From positions 1-5,298 of the forward strand of contig CALGIL010000214.1 in the NCBI GenBank assembly GCA_937914895.1: 5,298 bases of DNA, read 5' to 3'. The notes under the pieces are model-generated. The model worked only from the letters and a program-made list of their open reading frames with translations. It was not told where the DNA came from and did no database searches. Source of the DNA: an uncultured Angelakisella sp. (GTDB taxonomy: Bacteria; Bacillota; Clostridia; Oscillospirales; Ruminococcaceae). Of this stretch, positions 1-4,888 are shown piece after piece. Positions within the stretch are counted from its first letter, which is position 1; the number at the start of each line of letters is the position of its first letter. Position numbers and translations under genes: made by a program.

Positions 1-34
1 GGCAAAGAGGGTTTGGGGCAACACCCCATAAAGT

Positions 35-127
35 AAAAAAGATAACTTTGGCTAAAATCAAAGCCCCGCCCCGTAGGGCATCACACCCCCCGAAGGGTAA
101 GGGGTGTATAAGAGGGGGATACCCCTC
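35..127 (-). terminator. Hairpin cluster downstream of the LysR gene, possible terminator
   Basis: Several short inverted repeats lie just past the leftward LysR gene. On the minus strand, in order of transcription, they are: GAGGGG/CCCCTC with a 4-base loop (112-127, overlapping the stop codon at 126-128); ACACCCC/GGGGTGT (83-89 with 101-107); GCCC/GGGC with a TACG loop (68-79); and CTTTG/CAAAG (46-50 with 59-63). The last is followed by a run of six T on the minus strand (35-40). None is a textbook strong terminator: the GC-rich stems lack a T tract directly after them, and the hairpin near the T run has a weak stem. Together they make termination in this stretch likely, but the exact site is uncertain. 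Confidence 0.35.
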
Positions 128-1040
128 AATCAAGGTCCCGGGTGCGAAACAGCTGGTGGGCCTTTTCGTAATAAAGCCGGACAATGTCGTTTAAAAATGT
201 CTTCTGCGTAAAATCCTTGTGGTATACAATGTTGATCTCCCGGATCATGCTCAGGTCCTCAATGGGCAGCGCCACCAGCTTGCCCTTGCTCAGCTCGTTC
301 TGGCAGGCGCTTTTGGCCAGGATGGACACGCCAAAATCCTTTCGGACCAAATCCTTGATGGTGGCGATGTTGTCAATTTCCAGAATGATGTTAAAATCCT
401 CAATGCCAAGGTTTCTGCTCATCAGGTGCGATTCAAACAGCTTCCGCGTGCCCGAATCGGGCAGGCGCATAATGAGCTTTTCCCGCTGCAGCTCCAGGAT
501 GCTGATGCTGCCCCGCTTTGCAAAGGGGTGCTGGGGCGATACGGCCAGAATCAGGCTGTCGGTGTCCAGCAGCACGGCGGACAGGCTGGGGTCCGCAATC
601 CGCCCCTCCACAAAGGCCAGATCGATGACAAAGGACTTCAGCTTTGCATAAAGAATATTAATATCATCCGAAATAATATTTATTTTTATTCCGTCGTGCA
701 GATTGCAGTATTGGGCAATCACATCCACCAAAATATTGCTTTCGGTGGTGTGGGTAACCCCGATGGTAAACCGCCGCTGGTTGCTTTTGCGGTCGCTCAG
801 CTTTTGCCGCAGCGCCCCTTCCAGGGCCTGGACGCGGCGGGCATACTGCACGACGATCTTCCCTTCCTCCGTCAGGGCATAGCGCCCCTGCACCCGGTTA
901 AAAAGCTTGACGCCCAGCTCCGCTTCCAGGCGGGAAATATGCTGGCTGACGGCGGGCTGGGTCAGGGAGAGCCGCTGTGCCGCTTTCGTATGGGTCCCGA
1001 CCTCGGCAAGGGTCAGCAGTGTGGTCAATTTAGCATCCAT
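126..1040 (-). CDS. LysR-family transcriptional regulator
   Basis: This 304-residue protein has the usual LysR length and layout. Residues 1-60 form the winged helix-turn-helix, with the family pattern around TKAAQRLSLTQPAVSQHIS (18-36) and then LEAELGVKLFNR (38-49). A linker helix follows (about 60-88). Residues 90-295 are the two-lobed effector-binding domain, with recognisable blocks IGVTHTTE (93-100), RLPDSGTRKLFE (192-203) and the DLVRKDFGVSIL stretch (230-241). It should be a cytoplasmic DNA-binding protein that responds to a small ligand; the ligand cannot be read from sequence. The ATG at 1038-1040 has an AGGGGA ribosome site five bases upstream. The gene is divergent from an mgtC-like gene, which is its most likely target along with itself. 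The region coding residues about 115-140 is notably AT-rich compared with the genes to the right. Subfamily not assigned. Confidence 0.95.
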   Translation of the reverse strand: MDAKLTTLLTLAEVGTHTKAAQRLSLTQPAVSQHISRLEAELGVKLFNRVQGRYALTEEGKIVVQYARRVQALEGALRQKLSDRKSNQRRFTIGVTHTTESNILVDVIAQYCNLHDGIKINIISDDINILYAKLKSFVIDLAFVEGRIADPSLSAVLLDTDSLILAVSPQHPFAKRGSISILELQREKLIMRLPDSGTRKLFESHLMSRNLGIEDFNIILEIDNIATIKDLVRKDFGVSILAKSACQNELSKGKLVALPIEDLSMIREINIVYHKDFTQKTFLNDIVRLYYEKAHQLFRTRDLD

Positions 1041-1079
1041 GGCGTTCCCCTATCAAAAAGTTTTATAGCATCCATAATT

Positions 1080-1108
1080 ATTGTAATTTGACAAGAGCCC
1101 AATGTCAA
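1080..1108 (-). promoter_or_regulatory. Promoter of the LysR gene
   Basis: On the minus strand a perfect -35 box TTGACA (1108-1103) is separated by exactly 17 bases from a -10 box TACAAT (1085-1080), five of six matches to consensus. Transcription would start near 1073, leaving a leader of about 33 bases before the ATG at 1040. It overlaps the rightward promoter of the divergent gene. Confidence 0.75.
1088..1108. promoter_or_regulatory. Inverted repeat TTGACA-N9-TGTCAA, candidate operator
   Basis: The two facing -35 boxes form a 6-bp inverted repeat with a 9-base centre (arms 1088-1093 and 1103-1108). LysR regulators commonly bind imperfect dyads in the divergent region next to their own gene, often of the form T-N11-A. 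This dyad is wider than that form and may exist only because both promoters have consensus -35 boxes, so its role as an operator is an inference. Confidence 0.35.
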
Positions 1109-1115
1109 TTATATT
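1088..1115 (+). promoter_or_regulatory. Divergent promoter for the mgtC-like gene
   Basis: On the plus strand a perfect -35 box TTGACA (1088-1093) is followed after 16 bases by TATATT (1110-1115), five of six matches to the -10 consensus. Transcription would start near 1122 and leave a leader of roughly 140 bases before the ATG at 1266. No better-spaced promoter was found closer to the gene. The -35 box of each divergent promoter lies inside the spacer of the other. Confidence 0.6.
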
Positions 1116-1141
1116 TAGAAGAATAGGTTTAAAGAGTTAAA

Positions 1142-1199
1142 AGAAAGATGGCCCCGGCCGCGCCATGGCCGCGGGCACTTTTACCGGTGGCGGCTTTCT
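1142..1199 (+). promoter_or_regulatory. Structured leader of the mgtC-like gene, possible attenuator
   Basis: Inside the predicted 140-base leader a GC-rich hairpin can form. GCCC-CGGCC (1151-1159) pairs with GGCCG-c-GGGC (1167-1176), giving nine pairs, one bulged C and a seven-base loop. It is followed two bases later by four T (1179-1182). Outside it, AGAAAG (1142-1147) can pair with CTTTCT (1194-1199). The hairpin plus short T run resembles a weak intrinsic terminator upstream of the gene. No known riboswitch class was recognised, and regulation here is inference. Confidence 0.3.
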
Positions 1200-1251
1200 G
1201 TTGCTTCCGGGCCTTTTGGGCGCATTTGACAGATGTTTTACAGCAGAAATC

Positions 1252-1258
1252 GGAGGAG
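1252..1258 (+). promoter_or_regulatory. Ribosome binding site that sets the mgtC-like start
   Basis: GGAGGAG ends seven bases before the ATG at 1266. This favours that start over the in-frame ATG at 1233, which has no comparable site upstream and would add eleven charged, non-family residues. Confidence 0.85.
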
Positions 1259-1265
1259 CTTATCC

Positions 1266-1994
1266 ATGAGCGAACTATTGACAAGAATGAGCGGCGCCAT
1301 CCCCCTGGGCATGACCTTTGAGTTTTTCCTCAGGATTGTGGTGGCCTGCCTGTGCGGCGCCGTGGTGGGTGTCGAGCGGTCCAAGCGGTTTAAGGAGGCG
1401 GGCATCCGCACCCACTGCGTGGTGGCGTGTTCCGCCGCCGTCTTTATGATTTTAAGCAAATACTCCTTTGCGGACCTTGCCGTGGACGCAATGGGCACGG
1501 CCTTTGCGGGCGACCGCGGCGCGGACCCTGCCCGTATTGCGGCGCAGGTGGTCAGCGGCCTGGGCTTTTTGGGCGCCGGCGTCATCTTTAAAAACGGCAA
1601 CTCCATCCGGGGCCTTACCACCGCCGCGGGCCTTTGGGCCACCGCCGCCATCGGCATGGCCATCGGTTCCGGGATGTACTTAATCGGCGTCTTTACAACG
1701 CTGCTGCTTATGGTGCTGCAGCTGCTGACCCATCGCTTTACCGTGGGAAGCGACGCCTATTTTACCAGCAAGCTGGTCATTGTGGCAAGGAATCTGGAAA
1801 GCTTTCAGGACTGGCTTGCCGGCCAGTTTGGCCCCGGGATGCAGATTGCGGACAGCACCGTCACCCGCAACGACAACGACACCGTCACCTATCGCCTGAC
1901 GGTGCGCACCCCCAAAAACCCGGAGTTTTCCCAGGCCCTTGCGCTGCTGGAGGAAAAGGAAGGCATTCTCTCCGTCTCGGTGACGGGGGAATAG
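1266..1994 (+). CDS. MgtC/SapB-family membrane protein
   Basis: This 242-residue protein has the MgtC family architecture. An N-terminal membrane domain contains about five hydrophobic segments (roughly 17-36, 49-65, 92-108, 118-135 and 137-155). A soluble C-terminal domain follows (about 167-240), with alternating strands and helices like the ACT-type tail of family members. Conserved family blocks are visible: GAVVGVER (31-38), AGIRTH (45-50), DPARIAAQVVSGLGFLGAG (87-105) and GLTTAAGLWATAAIG (116-130). MgtC proteins sit in the inner membrane. In Salmonella and Mycobacterium they help survival at low magnesium and in macrophages, and Salmonella MgtC acts on the F-type ATP synthase; many homologues have no known role. 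Start chosen from the GGAGGAG site. A terminator follows, so it looks monocistronic. It is divergent from a LysR gene, which may control it. The family call is secure; a magnesium role here is inferred only. Confidence 0.93.
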   Translation: MSELLTRMSGAIPLGMTFEFFLRIVVACLCGAVVGVERSKRFKEAGIRTHCVVACSAAVFMILSKYSFADLAVDAMGTAFAGDRGADPARIAAQVVSGLGFLGAGVIFKNGNSIRGLTTAAGLWATAAIGMAIGSGMYLIGVFTTLLLMVLQLLTHRFTVGSDAYFTSKLVIVARNLESFQDWLAGQFGPGMQIADSTVTRNDNDTVTYRLTVRTPKNPEFSQALALLEEKEGILSVSVTGE

Positions 1995-2032
1995 GCCGGC
2001 ACGGGGGCCCCGGACAGCGGAGGCTTCTTTTG

Positions 2033-2069
2033 AAAAGGCAGGCGGCAAAGCTCGGCCGCTTGCCTTTTT
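2033..2069 (+). terminator. Intrinsic terminator after the mgtC-like gene
   Basis: A 14-pair stem (2033-2046 with 2055-2068) with an eight-base loop runs AAAAGGCA-GGCGGC against GCCGC-TTGCCTTTT. It has a single G-T wobble and ends in a run of five T (2065-2069). The site lies about 40 bases past the stop codon and separates this gene from glycerate kinase. Confidence 0.85.
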
Positions 2070-2113
2070 CCGTTGGCGGCAAAGGGCCGTGGGGCATGGG
2101 GCGGGCCTTTCCA

Positions 2114-2142
2114 TTGCCCGGGCGGGCGTTTTATAGTACAAT
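2114..2142 (+). promoter_or_regulatory. Promoter of the glycerate kinase gene
   Basis: TTGCCC (2114-2119, four of six to -35 consensus) is followed after exactly 17 bases by TACAAT (2137-2142, five of six to -10). It sits in a small AT-rich island within very GC-rich sequence, after the upstream terminator. Transcription would start near 2149, giving a leader of about 57 bases. Confidence 0.6.
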
Positions 2143-2162
2143 GGATGCGGTTCCCCCACGGC

Positions 2163-2184
2163 CCGCCGGCCCCCTTTGCGGCGG
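2163..2184 (+). promoter_or_regulatory. GC hairpin in the glycerate kinase leader
   Basis: CCGCCG (2163-2168) pairs perfectly with CGGCGG (2179-2184) around a ten-base loop, nine bases before the ribosome site. It leaves that site free and may simply reflect the high GC content; any role in translation or mRNA stability is speculative. Confidence 0.25.
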
Positions 2185-2192
2185 CCCAATGC

Positions 2193-2198
2193 GGAGGT
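2193..2198 (+). promoter_or_regulatory. Ribosome binding site that sets the glycerate kinase start
   Basis: GGAGGT ends seven bases before the ATG at 2206. It supports that start rather than the in-frame ATG codon at 2190, which would fall too close to, and include, the ribosome site. Confidence 0.85.
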
Positions 2199-2205
2199 GT
2201 TTTGG

Positions 2206-3342
2206 ATGCGAAAATTTTTGCTGATCCCCGATTCCTTTAAGGGCACCATGTCCTCGGCCCAAATCTGCGGTATTATGGCGGAGCAGATCCGCCGGCATTA
2301 CCCCGGGGCGGACATCCGGTCCATCCCGGTGGCCGACGGCGGCGAGGGCAGCGTGGACTGCTTTTTGGCCGCCATGGGGGGCGAAAAAATCCCCCTTTCC
2401 GTCCGGGGCCCCTACGGCGGGGCGGTGGACGCCTTTTACGGGGTGACGGACGGCGGCGCCACCGCCATTGTGGAAATGGCCGCCGCCGCGGGGCTGCCCC
2501 TGGTGGGGGCCGACAAGCGGCCCCAGGACGCCACCACCTACGGGGTGGGCCAGCTGATGGCCGACGCCGCCCGCCGGGGCTGCAAAAAGCTGATTGTGGG
2601 GCTGGGGGGCAGCGCCACCAACGACCTGGGCATGGGGGCCGCCGCTGGGGCCGGGGCGCGGTTTTTGGACCGGGACGGCCGCGCCTTTGTGCCCACCGGG
2701 GGCACCCTGGACCGGGTGGCGGACATCGACCTGTCCGGGCTGGAGCCCGCCCTGGGGGACATGGAGATCATCACCATGTGCGACATTGACAACCCCCTGT
2801 ACGGCCCCGCCGGCGCGGCCTACGTCTTCGGCCCCCAAAAGGGGGCGGCACCCGCCCTGGCGGACCTGCTGGACCAACAGCTGCGGGCGGGCGCCGACGT
2901 CATCCGCCGGGTGCTGGGCAAGGACGTCGCCCTGTTGGCCGGCGCGGGGGCCGCCGGCGGCATGGGGGCGGGCATGGCCGCTTTTTTTGGCGCCCGGCTG
3001 CAAATGGGCATTGACGCGGTGCTGGACACCGTGGGCTTTGAGGAAGCCGCACGGGGCGCCCACTGCATCTTTACCGGCGAGGGCAAAATCGATTCCCAAA
3101 GCCTTCGGGGCAAGGTGGTCATGGGGGTGGCCCGCCGGGCAAAGCCCCTGGGGGTGCCGGTGGTGGCGGTGGTGGGCGACATCGGCGACGACATCGAAGC
3201 CGCCTACGACCAGGGGGTGTCCGCCATCTTCAGCATCAACCGGGTGGCGGTAGATTTTGCAAAGGCAAGGGGCCGCAGCCCCGCCGACCTGGCACTGACC
3301 ATGGACAACCTGCTGCGGTGGATGCAGGTGCTGGAACAGTAG
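2206..3342 (+). CDS. glxK: Glycerate kinase (GlxK/GarK family)
   Basis: This 378-residue cytoplasmic enzyme should phosphorylate D-glycerate with ATP; GarK/GlxK members yield 2-phosphoglycerate, feeding lower glycolysis. The length matches the family (about 380). Diagnostic blocks are all present: PDSFKGT (8-14), PVADGGEGS (41-49), the glycine-rich GLGGSATNDLGMG (132-144), CDIDNPLYGPAGAAYVFGPQKG (192-213) and FTGEGKIDSQSLRGK (289-303). No frameshift or missing motif is seen. The gene is extremely GC-rich, with G or C at most third positions. It has its own promoter and ribosome site and ends at the shared terminator at 3361-3394. None of the usual pathway partners (tartronate semialdehyde reductase, glyoxylate carboligase, glycerate permease, sugar-diacid enzymes) lies in the window, so the source of glycerate is unknown. 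Symbol given for the family; garK would be equally defensible. Confidence 0.95.
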   Translation: MRKFLLIPDSFKGTMSSAQICGIMAEQIRRHYPGADIRSIPVADGGEGSVDCFLAAMGGEKIPLSVRGPYGGAVDAFYGVTDGGATAIVEMAAAAGLPLVGADKRPQDATTYGVGQLMADAARRGCKKLIVGLGGSATNDLGMGAAAGAGARFLDRDGRAFVPTGGTLDRVADIDLSGLEPALGDMEIITMCDIDNPLYGPAGAAYVFGPQKGAAPALADLLDQQLRAGADVIRRVLGKDVALLAGAGAAGGMGAGMAAFFGARLQMGIDAVLDTVGFEEAARGAHCIFTGEGKIDSQSLRGKVVMGVARRAKPLGVPVVAVVGDIGDDIEAAYDQGVSAIFSINRVAVDFAKARGRSPADLALTMDNLLRWMQVLEQ

Positions 3343-3360
3343 ACCCCCGCGCCCCTGCCA

Positions 3361-3394
3361 AAAGGCGGACCGGAAAGCCTTCCGGTCCGCCTTT
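3361..3394. terminator. Bidirectional terminator between converging genes
   Basis: A perfect 15-bp inverted repeat (3361-3375 with 3380-3394) has a four-base loop AGCC. Its arms begin with AAA and end with TTT, so either strand gives a GC-rich stem closed by A-U pairs and a short T run. It lies 18 bases past the glycerate kinase stop and 11 bases past the MATE stop, and should serve both. The T run is longer on the plus strand (TTTATTCT). Confidence 0.92.
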
Positions 3395-3405
3395 ATTCTG
3401 TGTGC

Positions 3406-4779
3406 TTACCCTTCCTCCTGCCTGGTCACGTTGCGCACCCACTTGCCCCGCCAAATGCGGACGACGGCGGCAATCACCTTGACAATCTCGTCGGTTTTCA
3501 GCACCAGATACACCAGGGGGGGCGGCCACTTCAGCACCAGGCCCGCCACAAAGCCCAGGGGGATGGACAGCCCCCACAAAAACACTACGTCGCACAGCAG
3601 GACAAACCGGGTGTCGCCGCCGCCCCGAAGGATGCCCATGAGGGACACAAAGTTGATGGACTGAAAAAACACCATCACCGAATAGACAATCATCAAATCC
3701 ATAGCCAGGGCCTTGGTGGCGTCGGGGATGTTGTAAAAGCCCACCACCACCGGGCGCACCAGCATAAACAGCAGCCCGGCCACAGCGCCCAGGCCCACGG
3801 ACAAAACCACCATGCCCTTGGCCATATCCCGGGCGCGCTGGTATTCCTCGGCGCCGATGATGTTGCCCACCACCACCGCCACGGCGTTGCCGATGCCGAT
3901 GATAAACACCTGGACAAAGTAGGAGGTGACGTTGGCAATGGAGTTTGCCGAGACAAAATCCCGGCCCATGCGGCCCATGACCACCATGAGCATGGAGCTC
4001 CCCAGGGCCCACAGCAGCTCGTTGAGCATCACCGGGGTGACGGTGACGGCAAAATCCCGCAGAAAGCTGTGGTCGTAGTGGCGCAGGTCGTGGAGGGTCA
4101 TATGAATCTTTTTTTCGTGCCGCAGGACAAACACGGCGGCAATGGCAAACTCCACCATCCGGGCGATGACGGTGGCAATGGCCGCGCCCCGCATCTCCAG
4201 CCGGGGGGCGCCAAGCTTGCCAAAAATCAGCGCGTAATTTAAAATGCCGTTGGTAAACATGGAGGTGGTATACACGGCGATGGAGATCCGCACCGTTCCC
4301 ACCGACCGCAGGGACATAAGCATCACATTGGCCATGCCGTTGAAGAAATAGTTAAAGCAGACGGCCTTTAGGTACTGGGCGCCTGCGGCGATGACCTCCG
4401 CGTCGCTGGAAAAAAGGCTTAAAATCTGCGCGGGAAACAGCCGCCCCGCCGCCACAAAGCCCAGGGACAGCACCGCCGTCACCCGGTACATCACGGCCAA
4501 GACGCTGTGCATGGACTTTACGTCCCCCTTGCCCCAATACTGGGACAGCATGACGTTGGCGCCGCTGGCAATGCCAAAGGTAAGCCCCATAAAGATGCTG
4601 CCAAACTGGTTGGCCAGGGCCGATCCGGACAGGGCCACCTCTCCCAGCTGGCCCAGCATGACGGTATCCAGCATACTGGTCATATAGGTAATCAGGTTTT
4701 GCAGTGCGATGGGGATGGCAATGACGGCAAGGGACTTAAACAGCTTTTTATCCCGCAGGATGGCAAGGGCGGCGGTCAT
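3406..4779 (-). CDS. MATE-family multidrug/cation antiporter
   Basis: This 457-residue integral membrane protein has the size and twofold layout of MATE exporters, with two MatE halves (about 18-178 and 245-405) and roughly twelve hydrophobic segments. The opening block PIALQNLITYMTSMLDTVML (23-42) followed by GQLGEVALSGSALANQ (43-58) is typical. SLRSVGTVRISI (156-167) in the first half and its counterpart GILRGGGDTRF (382-392) in the second mark the repeat. MATE proteins expel cationic drugs, dyes or metabolites in exchange for Na+ or H+; the substrate here cannot be told. The start was set at the ATG at 4779-4777, six bases after an AAAGGGG ribosome site. A longer reading to 4887 would run back through the promoter and has a proline-rich, non-family N-terminus. 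It converges with glycerate kinase and has its own promoter. Confidence 0.95.
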   Translation of the reverse strand: MTAALAILRDKKLFKSLAVIAIPIALQNLITYMTSMLDTVMLGQLGEVALSGSALANQFGSIFMGLTFGIASGANVMLSQYWGKGDVKSMHSVLAVMYRVTAVLSLGFVAAGRLFPAQILSLFSSDAEVIAAGAQYLKAVCFNYFFNGMANVMLMSLRSVGTVRISIAVYTTSMFTNGILNYALIFGKLGAPRLEMRGAAIATVIARMVEFAIAAVFVLRHEKKIHMTLHDLRHYDHSFLRDFAVTVTPVMLNELLWALGSSMLMVVMGRMGRDFVSANSIANVTSYFVQVFIIGIGNAVAVVVGNIIGAEEYQRARDMAKGMVVLSVGLGAVAGLLFMLVRPVVVGFYNIPDATKALAMDLMIVYSVMVFFQSINFVSLMGILRGGGDTRFVLLCDVVFLWGLSIPLGFVAGLVLKWPPPLVYLVLKTDEIVKVIAAVVRIWRGKWVRNVTRQEEG

Positions 4780-4785
4780 AGGCAT

Positions 4786-4792
4786 CCCCTTT
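4786..4792 (-). promoter_or_regulatory. Ribosome binding site that sets the MATE start
   Basis: On the minus strand AAAGGGG (4792-4786) lies six bases before the ATG at 4779. The other in-frame ATG (4785-4783) directly abuts this site, leaving no spacing, so 4779 is preferred. The difference is only two residues. Confidence 0.7.
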
Positions 4793-4836
4793 CTGATGTG
4801 ATGGGTCAAAAGCGCCGCAAAGACAGCGCGAAAGGT

Positions 4837-4866
4837 ATTATAGCACGGCGGGGCGGGCGTTGGCAA
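4837..4866 (-). promoter_or_regulatory. Promoter of the MATE gene
   Basis: On the minus strand TTGCCA (4866-4861) is followed after 18 bases by a perfect TATAAT (4842-4837), itself preceded by TG one base upstream (extended -10). Transcription would start near 4830, giving a leader of about 50 bases. This also argues against the longer MATE reading frame, whose start lies upstream of this promoter. Confidence 0.8.
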
Positions 4867-4888
4867 GCCCGGGGGCCGGGGGTACAAT
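4860..4888 (+). promoter_or_regulatory. Rightward promoter divergent from the MATE promoter
   Basis: TTGGCA (4860-4865, five of six to -35) is followed after exactly 17 bases by TACAAT (4883-4888, five of six to -10). Its -35 box is almost the same bases as the MATE -35 box, because TTGGCAA reads TTGCCAA on the other strand. Transcription would start near 4895 and enter a stretch with no convincing gene. Confidence 0.45.

Noticed and set aside
219..1091. A 290-residue open frame antisense to the LysR gene
   Set aside because: It lies opposite a clear LysR-family protein, shows no recognisable domain, and is rich in His/Gln/Gly as expected from an antisense shadow.
1226..1231. A third TTGACA just before the mgtC-like gene
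   Set aside because: No -10 box lies at 16-18 bases downstream; that position is occupied by the ribosome site.
2131..3099. A 322-residue open frame antisense to glycerate kinase
   Set aside because: High GC content suppresses stop codons opposite this gene. The translation is Gly/Pro/His-rich low complexity, and the sense strand carries all glycerate kinase motifs.
3400..4242. A His/Gln-rich open frame antisense to the MATE gene
   Set aside because: The sense strand encodes a full-length MATE protein; this frame has no family resemblance and no ribosome site.
4780..4887. Extended N-terminus of the MATE protein
   Set aside because: It would read through the MATE promoter and ribosome site, and its sequence is proline-rich and unlike MATE N-termini.
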